Shown here: positions 1-5,403 of the stretch, in pieces
Numbering within the stretch: the first letter of the stretch is position 1
Layout: the number at the start of each line of letters is the position of its first letter
DNA from: Flavobacteriales bacterium
Lineage (GTDB): Bacteria > Bacteroidota > Bacteroidia > Flavobacteriales_D > Crocinitomicaceae
Assembly (NCBI GenBank): GCA_947462695.1
Contig: CANHQC010000028.1
Span: forward strand, 1 to 11,891
DNA length: 11,891 bases
Reading direction: 5' to 3'
Translations under genes and position numbers: made by a program
Notes under the pieces: generated by a model
Told to the model about the DNA's origin: nothing
The model's database searches: none
What the model saw: the letters and a program-made list of their open reading frames with translations, nothing else

Positions 1-149
1 TCAACGACCTCCTTCACTAAAATATAGATTCCATCGTCAGCAGAAGCGCCATCACCTAACTTTCCGATGTACATACCTGGCCGTAACCGAATATGTTCTT
101 TCCAATCGAGGGAACGGATGTTATCTTCAGTGTATTGATTTTCTGCCAT
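1..149 (-). CDS. parE: Type IIA topoisomerase ATPase subunit, ParE-like (N-terminus only, cut by window edge)
   Basis: Reading leftwards from the ATG at 149-147 gives 49 residues that run off the left edge. They begin [20 protein letters not shown] and continue with RLRPGMYIG and [12 protein letters not shown]. The RPGMYIG element followed by an acidic/Gly-rich turn and a KEVV(D) helix is the start of the GHKL ATPase domain of GyrB/ParE; the ATP-binding Asn helix would follow just outside the window. The unusual insertion between RPGMYIG and DDGIYIL resembles Bacteroidota topoisomerase IV subunit B more than GyrB, so parE is preferred. The subunit would hydrolyse ATP to drive strand passage and chromosome decatenation together with ParC. 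A TAnnTTTG promoter lies 27 bases upstream. The class is secure; the choice of parE over gyrB is an inference from memory of the family. Confidence 0.85.
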   Translation of the reverse strand, partial: MAENQYTEDNIRSLDWKEHIRLRPGMYIGKLGDGASADDGIYILVKEVV

Positions 150-176
150 AGTTTTGAGTACTTTGAGCGTATCTAC

Positions 177-209
177 CAAATGTAATCACACCAAACATGC
201 AAATCACAA
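177..209 (-). promoter_or_regulatory. Putative Bacteroidota-type promoter of the parE-like gene
   Basis: On the minus strand TACATTTG (184-177) matches the -7 consensus TAnnTTTG exactly, and TTG (209-207) lies 22 bases upstream of it, inside the 17-23 base range of the Bacteroidota sigma factor. The predicted transcript would start near 172 and carry a leader of about 20-25 bases before the ATG at 149. The -7 match is direct; function is inferred. Confidence 0.5.
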
Positions 210-379
210 GAGAACAAAGCGACTTTTGAACTATTTTTCGTTGAAAAAGACATTCTAAAAATTGAAGTAAGATCAAACACAACACTTGAAAAATCGATGT
301 AATATCCACGTAAAAATAAATAGTAGCTGGAGTGAAATAAGAGTTTACAACCCTATAACCCTTTATAAAGAATAGGTAA

Positions 380-412
380 TTTGATTAAAACACTGTTTTA
401 CTTATACCTTTG
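380..412 (+). promoter_or_regulatory. Bacteroidota-type promoter of the 479-877 gene
   Basis: TTTG at 380-383 is followed after 21 bases by TACCTTTG at 405-412. Both elements match the Bacteroidota consensus (TTTG and TAnnTTTG, spacing 17-23). Transcription would begin near 416-419, giving a leader of about 60 bases and excluding the in-frame TTG at 410 as a start, because that codon lies inside the -7 box. This supports the ATG at 479, which begins a signal peptide. Confidence 0.65.
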
Positions 413-478
413 AATTCAAATTGCAATAAAGCTAAACGATGCTTATATTTACTAACTATAAAAATTAAATTCTATCAC

Positions 479-877
479 ATGAAATCAATTTTGCTATTTG
501 TACTAATATTCTTATCGATAGGAATTGTAAAAGCGCAAGAAGTTGCAAAAGTAACTGTATCCTCAACTGCTCCAATTACCGATATTCTAGAAAAGGTTAA
601 GCTTGCCGGAAAAACTGTAAATTTTGGGAGTCGAAATTATCTTGCAACTGAAAAAACAGGTAAAATAACATTGTGGCAGACTGTTGGAAGATTGGACCCA
701 ACAGATTTCTTTTGTCAAGTAGATGCAACGTTTAAGGATGGAACCACAACACTTGTATTCTCAATGCCACATAACCCTAAATTAATTGCAAATTACGTCA
801 AGGAACTGAAGAAAATAATTAAGGAATTAGAATTGCCAAATATGATGGTAGGAGAATATTTTGACGGAATTGAGTAA
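479..877 (+). CDS. Small exported protein of unknown function
   Basis: This 132-residue protein starts at the ATG at 479. An in-frame upstream TTG at 410 would lie inside the promoter and would place a polar stretch ahead of the signal peptide, so it is rejected. The N-terminus (MKSILLFVLIFLSIG, then KAQ) is a clear signal peptide with likely cleavage after about residue 20, so the mature protein of about 112 residues is probably periplasmic or surface-exposed; no lipobox Cys is present. The mature part alternates short beta-strand-like stretches (KVTVSS, KITLWQTV, TTLVFSMP), has a single Cys (DFFCQVD), and ends with a Lys/Glu-rich amphipathic helix (YVKELKKIIKELEL). No family was recognised. 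It is the only clear plus-strand gene here and runs head-on into rnz, with the two stop codons directly adjacent. Confidence 0.8.
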   Translation: MKSILLFVLIFLSIGIVKAQEVAKVTVSSTAPITDILEKVKLAGKTVNFGSRNYLATEKTGKITLWQTVGRLDPTDFFCQVDATFKDGTTTLVFSMPHNPKLIANYVKELKKIIKELELPNMMVGEYFDGIE

Positions 878-1792
878 TTATTTAATCTGAAAAACATCAC
901 CATCCTCCACAACAAGTGAATTCGGGAATATTTCTATTGCTTCTGCATGGTGTTTTGATGTGTCCTCATAACGTGCACTGATGTGTCCGAGTAGCAACCT
1001 TGAAACATTCGCCATTTTTGCAATTTTTGCAGCTTGCTGAGCCGTTGAATGAAAAGTTGTACGCGCTCGATCGATTTCTTTTTGAACAAACGTAGCTTCG
1101 TGGTACAAAACGCTCACATTGCTTATGTGCGGCACAATTGTCTCCCAATAAGCCGTATCTGAGCAGTACGCATATGAAAAACTTGGTTTAGGTGGAAGAG
1201 TCACTTCTTCAAACGAAATCAGTTCCCCAGATTCAAGCACTATATCTTGACCCTTTTTCAGTAGTGGTAAATGCTCCAATTTTAATCCGAGTCCTTTTAA
1301 CTCCTCACTTATCAGTCGGTATTCTTTCGGTTTCTCACGAATGACAAACCCATTAGTCGGAACACGGTGTTTGAGGGGGAAAGTGGAGATTTCAATGAGC
1401 CGATCTTCGAAGATTATTCGCGAAACATCGCCGTCAATTGGAACAAATGTGAGGTCGAAATCCAATTTGGCCGCGCCAATTTCGAGTTGTGATCGAACAA
1501 TATTTTCGAGTGGTGAAGGACCGTAAATCGTTAATCCATTCGTTCTTCCAAGTAGGTGCATTGTACTTATTAAACCGACTAGTCCGAAGAAATGATCCCC
1601 ATGTAAATGAGAAATCAGGATGTGATTAATTCGTTGAATTTTAATGCCGTATTTTCTCAATTGCAGCTGTGTGCCTTCACCACAATCAATAAGAATGTGC
1701 CTGTCGTTACAAAGAATAAATTGAGCTGTTGGATTGCGCCGATGCGTTGGTACAGCAGCGCCACTGCCTAGTATTGTAACGGTAAAACTCAC
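878..1792 (-). CDS. rnz: Ribonuclease Z (tRNase Z, metallo-beta-lactamase fold)
   Basis: This 304-residue endonuclease removes the 3' trailer of tRNA precursors in the cytoplasm. It has the full zinc-site set: HLHGDH at residues 62-67, His142 in KHRVPTNGF, Asp212 in YCSDTAY, and His270 in LLLGHISARY. The N-terminal MSFTVTILGSGAAVPT strand-loop and the YGP exosite segment near residues 90-92 are also typical, and the length is usual for the short bacterial form. The start is GTG at 1792-1790: the upstream STAS gene ends TGA at 1791-1789, giving a GTGA overlap that implies translational coupling, and no other start preserves the family N-terminus. It is the last gene of the pyrR-pyrB-STAS-rnz cluster. 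Its stop directly abuts that of the convergent gene, so no separate terminator is visible. Confidence 0.97.
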   Translation of the reverse strand: MSFTVTILGSGAAVPTHRRNPTAQFILCNDRHILIDCGEGTQLQLRKYGIKIQRINHILISHLHGDHFFGLVGLISTMHLLGRTNGLTIYGPSPLENIVRSQLEIGAAKLDFDLTFVPIDGDVSRIIFEDRLIEISTFPLKHRVPTNGFVIREKPKEYRLISEELKGLGLKLEHLPLLKKGQDIVLESGELISFEEVTLPPKPSFSYAYCSDTAYWETIVPHISNVSVLYHEATFVQKEIDRARTTFHSTAQQAAKIAKMANVSRLLLGHISARYEDTSKHHAEAIEIFPNSLVVEDGDVFQIK

Positions 1793-2130
1793 TTATGAAG
1801 CGCCTCTATAGCGGAGGATCTGTCATCGGTAATCGTAAGAACGCGATCCAATTGTGAAATCTCGATTAATTTCTTGACGGTTTGTTGCAGTCCGCACAAA
1901 GCAAATTCACCATTTGTGTCTTTACAGAGACGATTTGCGGTTAAGATAGCGCTCAAACCTGAAGAATCGCAATACTTTGTATGATTCATATCGAGAACCA
2001 TCTTATTTACGCCATTCTTATTGAGTAAGACAAGAATCGATTTTAACTCAGCTGCATTCGATGCATCTAATTTATCCACCTTGGTTATGACAACTGCCTC
2101 TTGATTGGTTTGAATCGTTTCAAAATTCAT
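1789..2130 (-). CDS. STAS-domain protein, anti-sigma factor antagonist-like
   Basis: This 113-residue single-domain protein has the SpoIIAA/RsbV STAS fold. Features are an N-terminal beta pair ending in KVDKLDASNAAELK (residues 18-30), the strand VNKMVLDMNH, and the phosphorylation loop DSSGLSAIL (residues 55-63) with an intact Asp-Ser-Ser-Gly. In characterised relatives the second Ser of this motif is phosphorylated by a GHKL-fold kinase, and only the dephospho form binds its partner. The start is ATG at 2130; an alternative ATG at 2135 is stopped at once. It ends in a GTGA overlap with rnz and lies 59 bases after pyrB. No kinase or phosphatase is adjacent, but a SiaB-like kinase-family gene lies about 4.2 kb upstream (6322-6864). 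Partner and output are unknown. Confidence 0.93.
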   Translation of the reverse strand: MNFETIQTNQEAVVITKVDKLDASNAAELKSILVLLNKNGVNKMVLDMNHTKYCDSSGLSAILTANRLCKDTNGEFALCGLQQTVKKLIEISQLDRVLTITDDRSSAIEALHK

Positions 2131-2144
2131 TACATGGTTTTTTT

Positions 2145-2152
2145 CAAAAATA
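2145..2152 (-). promoter_or_regulatory. Possible internal -7 promoter element before the STAS gene
   Basis: On the minus strand TATTTTTG (2152-2145) matches TAnnTTTG and ends 14 bases before the STAS ATG. No convincing TTTG/TTG partner lies 17-23 bases upstream (the region reads CTGTGGTC), so it may be a weak internal promoter or chance in AT-rich DNA. If real, it would separate STAS-rnz expression from the pyr genes. Confidence 0.35.
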
Positions 2153-2189
2153 CGATTTTTTGTTAAAGACCACAGATAAAGGTCACCTA

Positions 2190-3119
2190 TTACCTTTCGA
2201 TTTTCGCTGCCAGAAGATAAATCACAGCCATACGAACGGCTACACCGTTTTCTACCTGTTGAAGAATTATTGATTGGTCGGAATCGGCAACATCGGAGGT
2301 TATTTCAACACCTCGATTAATTGGTCCGGGGTGCATGACAACAATTTGCTTGTTCAATGAATTCAACACCTCTTTCGTTAATCCAAATTGCATCGAATAT
2401 TCACGCAAGGATGGGAAGTATTTAATGTCTTGACGTTCCAACTGAATCCGAAGCATGTTCGCTACATCGCACCATTCAAGCGCTGCCCTTAGGTTATGTT
2501 CCACCTTGACTCCGAGTTCTTCAATGTACTTTGGTATTAGGGTAGTTGGACCGCAAACCATTACTTCGGCTCCTAACTTTTGAAGGCAATAAATATTAGA
2601 AAGTGCTACGCGTGAGTGCAGAATATCCCCAACAATCACCACTTTTTTGCCCTCTACTGTTCCAAGTGCTTCTCGAATGGAATAGGCGTCAAGTAAGGCT
2701 TGAGTTGGGTGTTCATGTGTTCCATCTCCGGCATTAATCACTTTTGCATCTATTCTCTGGGATAGAAATAAAGCTGCTCCGGGGTTTGGGTGACGCATAA
2801 CGACCATGTCAACTTTCATGGCCAAAATGTTATTTACGGTATCAATTAACGTTTCTCCTTTTTTGACTGAGCTACTCGATGCGCTAAAATTTACCACATC
2901 GGCTGATAGGCGTTTTTCTGCTAATTCAAATGAGAGACGCGTACGAGTAGAATTTTCAAAAAATAAGTTGGCAATTGTGATATCGCGTAAAGAAGGAACT
3001 TTTTTAATTGGTCGATTAATAACACCTTTAAAACTATCGGCTGTCGTGAAAATAAGTTCAATATCTTCTCGAGTAAGGTCTTTAATTCCTGTTAAATGAT
3101 CAACGCTTAAATTATTCAT
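2190..3119 (-). CDS. pyrB: Aspartate carbamoyltransferase catalytic chain
   Basis: This 309-residue enzyme condenses carbamoyl phosphate and L-aspartate to N-carbamoyl-L-aspartate, the committed step of pyrimidine synthesis. Seen motifs are the carbamoyl-phosphate loop STRTR (residues 57-61), the 80s-loop-like SSSSVKKGET (81-90), HPTQALLD (137-144), HSR (168-170), LRIQ (223-226) and HPGPINRG (263-270), so every expected active-site segment is present. The ATG at 3119 is preferred. A further eight codons back to a TTG at 3143 stay open but would lie inside pyrR and do not resemble the family start. With the ATG, the gene overlaps the end of pyrR by 8 bases, indicating coupled translation. No pyrI regulatory-chain gene is nearby, which suggests an unregulated trimer or another mode of control. 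Confidence 0.97.
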   Translation of the reverse strand: MNNLSVDHLTGIKDLTREDIELIFTTADSFKGVINRPIKKVPSLRDITIANLFFENSTRTRLSFELAEKRLSADVVNFSASSSSVKKGETLIDTVNNILAMKVDMVVMRHPNPGAALFLSQRIDAKVINAGDGTHEHPTQALLDAYSIREALGTVEGKKVVIVGDILHSRVALSNIYCLQKLGAEVMVCGPTTLIPKYIEELGVKVEHNLRAALEWCDVANMLRIQLERQDIKYFPSLREYSMQFGLTKEVLNSLNKQIVVMHPGPINRGVEITSDVADSDQSIILQQVENGVAVRMAVIYLLAAKIER

Positions 3120-3660
3120 CAGTTTCCGGTGTGTACAAAACAACTTTATCTTCTCCTTCGATTTCTTTCCATTCTACCGACACACGTTCGGCATGAAGGG
3201 TGTCAACCATTTTACCCACATAATCGGCTTGAATAGGCAAATCGCGGCTGAACCTTCTGTCGATGAGTGTGAGTAATTCCACTTTTTGCGGACGACCAAA
3301 AGCGAGTAGTGCATCGAGTCCAGCCCGAATTGTTCTTCCCGTAAAAAGCACATCATCAACCAGTACTACTTTTTTGTTTTCGATATCAAAATCGATATTG
3401 GTAACACTTGGAATTATTGGGCGTTCACGGCGTCTAAAGTCATCCCTATAAAACGTGATATCCAAATTACCGCACGTAATAGCGTGTCCAAGTATTTCTT
3501 CCAATTGGTGTTTCAACCGAGCGACAACATTTATGCCTCGCGGTTGCAATCCAATTAAAACAGTTGAAGAAAAATCGTGGTGATTTTCAATTAATTGATA
3601 GCAAAGTCTGTTGAGCGTGAGTTCGAAATGCCGCGTATTCAGAATGACTTGCTTTTCCAT
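3112..3660 (-). CDS. pyrR: PyrR family protein: uracil phosphoribosyltransferase / pyr regulator
   Basis: This 182-residue type I phosphoribosyltransferase has the PRPP-binding loop VVLVDDVLFTGRT (residues 98-110). It also has the PyrR-specific segment DRRFSRDLPIQADYVGK (134-150) and the N-terminal IGLQPRGINVVARL stretch. Family members convert uracil and PRPP to UMP and, in Firmicutes, bind pyr mRNA to attenuate transcription. The ATG at 3660 is the only start that fits the family. It is first in the pyrR-pyrB-STAS-rnz cluster and overlaps pyrB by 8 bases. A TATCTTTG element ends five bases before the ATG, so the transcript would be nearly leaderless, leaving no room for a 5' attenuator upstream of pyrR. 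Any regulatory role here would therefore have to differ from the Bacillus mechanism. The enzyme identity is firm; the regulatory role is not shown. Confidence 0.95.
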   Translation of the reverse strand: MEKQVILNTRHFELTLNRLCYQLIENHHDFSSTVLIGLQPRGINVVARLKHQLEEILGHAITCGNLDITFYRDDFRRRERPIIPSVTNIDFDIENKKVVLVDDVLFTGRTIRAGLDALLAFGRPQKVELLTLIDRRFSRDLPIQADYVGKMVDTLHAERVSVEWKEIEGEDKVVLYTPETDE

Positions 3661-3665
3661 CGGGA

Positions 3666-3673
3666 CAAAGATA
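3666..3673 (-). promoter_or_regulatory. Putative -7 element of the pyrR-pyrB-STAS-rnz cluster
   Basis: On the minus strand TATCTTTG (3673-3666) matches TAnnTTTG exactly and is followed by only TCCCG before the ATG of pyrR. The -33 region has no exact TTTG at 17-23 bases; TTTC at 24 bases is the nearest candidate, and it lies within the 13-bp palindrome at 3689-3701. The position predicts a leaderless or nearly leaderless mRNA. Confidence 0.5.
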
Positions 3674-3688
3674 GTTTTTTATCTAATC

Positions 3689-3701
3689 TTTCATTATGAA
3701 A
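3689..3701. promoter_or_regulatory. 13-bp palindrome at the expected -33 position of pyrR
   Basis: TTTCATTATGAAA is a perfect inverted repeat (six-base arms, one central base). It lies 15 bases upstream of the -7 box, over the place where the -33 element should be. That is where a repressor or activator site would act, but a short AT-rich palindrome can also arise by chance. No known operator was recognised. Confidence 0.25.
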
Positions 3702-3730
3702 TGTGTGTAAAGAAGAAAAAATTGGTTCAA

Positions 3731-4072
3731 TCAGCCTCCTTTGCGTTTAACTTGATACCCTTCTTTTTCGAGCAATGCGCATACCTTATCGCGAAAATTT
3801 CCTTGGATTAAAATTTCACCATCTTTTGCCGTTCCTCCCACACCGCACTTTTGCTTGACCATCTTTCCGAGGTCTTTCAGGTCATCTTCAGATCCAATAA
3901 ACCCTTCAATTAACGTCACTTCTTTTCCCCCACGTTGTTTGCGATCAATGGAAACATATAATTTCTGTTGGTTCACAGGCAATGTATCTGGTTGTTCGTC
4001 CTCTTCGTATTCAAACTGAAAATCAGGGTTTGTTGAATACACCACATTCAATCGTTCTTTCTTCTTTGCCAT
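3731..4072 (-). CDS. SUI1/YciH family translation initiation factor (eIF1-like)
   Basis: This 113-residue basic protein has a charged N-terminal tail of about 35 residues followed by an eIF1/SUI1 fold. Visible hallmarks are DRKQRGGKEVTLIEGF (residues 43-58), the helix DLKDLGKMVKQK, and the loop CGVGGTAKDGEILIQGNFRD (76-95). Bacterial YciH proteins bind the 30S subunit near the P site and affect fidelity of start selection; that role is from the family, not from this sequence. The ATG at 4072 overlaps the TAA of the GDPD-like gene by one base (TAATG), so it is translated with that gene and is last in the three-gene operon begun at 5368. It ends 70 bases before pyrR, with no hairpin terminator visible between. 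Confidence 0.93.
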   Translation of the reverse strand: MAKKKERLNVVYSTNPDFQFEYEEDEQPDTLPVNQQKLYVSIDRKQRGGKEVTLIEGFIGSEDDLKDLGKMVKQKCGVGGTAKDGEILIQGNFRDKVCALLEKEGYQVKRKGG

Positions 4073-4878
4073 TAGTATTTTTCAATTAGCGTTGCTCTTA
4101 CGTCGTCAGTAATCACCTCATCGGGATATTTATTCAATGCTTTTCGAATTCCTTTCGGTGAACGCATTTCAAAAATAACGACTTTTTTGCCTTTTGATTG
4201 CCAGAATTGAACATCATCTATTTGACATTCATTATTCTTTAAAATAACTCCTGAAATACCGGGGAAATCTTCACTAATATTGGTGGGATCATCAATTTCG
4301 GGATGCACATGAAGAAATACATTAAATCCAGCAGCAACAAATTCTTCCACCCATTGCTTTCTATTTAAAATGACTGCCAAATCCACTCCATGATCAGCCG
4401 GTAACTGATCATTTATAGAAGAGATCATTTCTTGTGCATCAAGAATCGAAAAATCACACCCGCTGTAATGGCGTATATCTAAAAACAACCGTTTTCCTTT
4501 CAACCTTTCCCAGGGTAATTTAGTGAACTCGAGTAGCTCTTCATTCTTGATTGTGGAGTATGTCACAGGCATTACTTCATTTGCTGTTTTGGCTGCGATA
4601 CATCCCGAACTGTTTGTTTGAGTTTCGAGTTTATCGTCATGATACAACCACAATGAACCATCTGCTGCTCGCTGAAGATCAACTTCAACGCCATCGCAAC
4701 CATCTATAGCAAGTGCCAGTTCAATTGACTCGAAGGAATTGTCATGAAAAATGCTGTTTGTGTTTTCAAGTCCCATACCAGCATGTCCAGCAATTCGGAT
4801 TGAAACAAAGTCTTTCTGTTTCTGGCAGGCAAAAAGAATCAAAACTAACACAACAACTACCTTTCCCTTACCATGCAT
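4072..4878 (-). CDS. Divergent glycerophosphodiester phosphodiesterase-like lipoprotein
   Basis: This 268-residue protein has a hydrophobic N-terminus ending LILFACQKQKD. Cys18 is a plausible lipobox Cys, so the protein is probably a periplasm- or surface-anchored lipoprotein. The remainder looks like a GDPD TIM barrel: GHAGMGLENTNS (residues 31-42), GVEVDLQRAADGSLWLYHDD (63-82) with Glu65, Asp67 and His80, and a C-terminal PDEVITDDV matching the usual iiTDyP ending. GDPD enzymes split glycerophosphodiesters into glycerol-3-phosphate and an alcohol. Two departures stand out: the Arg of the classical HRG motif is Ala (His32-Ala33-Gly34), and the later metal-site Glu appears to be Asp134 in LFLDIR. 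Activity or substrate may therefore differ. The ATG at 4878 overlaps the preceding gene by 11 bases and the stop overlaps the SUI1 start by one base. Confidence 0.8.
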   Translation of the reverse strand: MHGKGKVVVVLVLILFACQKQKDFVSIRIAGHAGMGLENTNSIFHDNSFESIELALAIDGCDGVEVDLQRAADGSLWLYHDDKLETQTNSSGCIAAKTANEVMPVTYSTIKNEELLEFTKLPWERLKGKRLFLDIRHYSGCDFSILDAQEMISSINDQLPADHGVDLAVILNRKQWVEEFVAAGFNVFLHVHPEIDDPTNISEDFPGISGVILKNNECQIDDVQFWQSKGKKVVIFEMRSPKGIRKALNKYPDEVITDDVRATLIEKY

Positions 4879-5368
4879 AACTCAATCCAATTAACGCTTC
4901 GTATCCTATTGTGCCCTTGTTTACTCTCTTTTGTGTGAACGTATCATTGAAGTTTTCATTTAACCACCCGGCATAAATAGCTAAATTGAAACGGACAGAT
5001 TCTCCAACAGAATAGGATAATCCACCTAAATATTCTTGCCAAAAATGAAGATTATTCGATGTTGTTTTCAAGTTAAGCAGTGAAAAGGCAGTTTTTAGTT
5101 CTGTATTGAGTCGGTTGTTTTTCGAATCGAATAAATTCCAACCACCAATCAGTGCAAGTCGCGGAAAAAACCGTTGCTGCACGAACGTGCGGTTTACGCC
5201 AATAGTTAATTCGGTTCCGAAAATCCACTGGTTGTTTTTAAGGCGAAAACTACCGCCAATAAAATAGTCGAGTCGATTAATGGACCCTGTGACCATAACT
5301 TGCTTAGACAGCGTTTGAGAAAAGCAGGATGCACTGAACAATAAACCAAAGATAATCAGTCTAAACAT
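4868..5368 (-). CDS. Exported beta-rich protein, possible small outer-membrane barrel
   Basis: This 166-residue protein starts with a signal peptide (MFRLIIFGLLFSASCFSQ, cleavage probably near residue 18). The mature chain consists of amphipathic strands separated by short polar turns: DYFIGGSFRL, QWIFGTELTIGVNR, FPRLALIGGWNLF, LGGLSYSVG, VRFNLAIYAGWL. It ends YEALIGLSYAW, with an aromatic C-terminal residue as in many beta-barrel outer-membrane proteins. No specific family was recognised, and it is too short and different to be a PorP/SprF partner of T9SS. The ATG at 5368 follows an excellent promoter and is first in an overlapping three-gene operon with the GDPD-like lipoprotein and the SUI1 protein. 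Its 11-base overlap with the next gene suggests balanced translation of the two envelope proteins. Confidence 0.75.
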   Translation of the reverse strand: MFRLIIFGLLFSASCFSQTLSKQVMVTGSINRLDYFIGGSFRLKNNQWIFGTELTIGVNRTFVQQRFFPRLALIGGWNLFDSKNNRLNTELKTAFSLLNLKTTSNNLHFWQEYLGGLSYSVGESVRFNLAIYAGWLNENFNDTFTQKRVNKGTIGYEALIGLSYAW

Positions 5369-5372
5369 TGAT

Positions 5373-5403
5373 CAAAAATAACGCTCACCATTGGTATATC
5401 AAA
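5373..5403 (-). promoter_or_regulatory. Strong consensus promoter, nearly leaderless, for the 5368-3731 operon
   Basis: On the minus strand TTTG (5403-5400) is followed after 19 bases by TATTTTTG (5380-5373), an exact match to both Bacteroidota elements at preferred spacing. Only four bases (ATCA) separate the -7 box from the ATG at 5368, so the mRNA should start at or within a base or two of the start codon. The -33 element overlaps the stop codon of the upstream deacetylase-family gene. Confidence 0.7.

Larger units (their letters stand above)
150..478. other. AT-rich spacer between divergent genes
   Basis: This 329-base stretch separates the parE-like start from the plus-strand start at 479. 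It holds a minus-strand promoter candidate (177-209), a plus-strand promoter candidate (380-412), and a small inverted-repeat cluster at 352-376 (CTTTATAAAG palindrome flanked by CCTAT and ATAGG). A 60-codon GTG-initiated open frame on the minus strand (309-127) overlaps the topoisomerase start and contains the promoter, so it is not called as a gene. No RNA gene or terminator hairpin was seen. Confidence 0.6.

Noticed and set aside
127..309. 60-codon minus-strand frame with a hydrophobic N-terminus
   Set aside because: It starts with GTG, overlaps the parE-like start in another frame and contains that gene's likely promoter; composition is that of translated AT-rich spacer.
410..478. N-terminal extension of the 479-877 protein from a TTG at 410
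   Set aside because: The TTG lies inside the -7 promoter box and the extension would bury the signal peptide.
3120..3143. Eight-residue N-terminal extension of pyrB from a TTG
   Set aside because: It increases overlap with pyrR and does not resemble the family N-terminus; the ATG at 3119 is adequate.
3611..3811. Plus-strand 66-codon frame spanning the pyrR start and the SUI1 end
   Set aside because: It overlaps two real genes and the pyrR promoter and has no start context or recognisable features.
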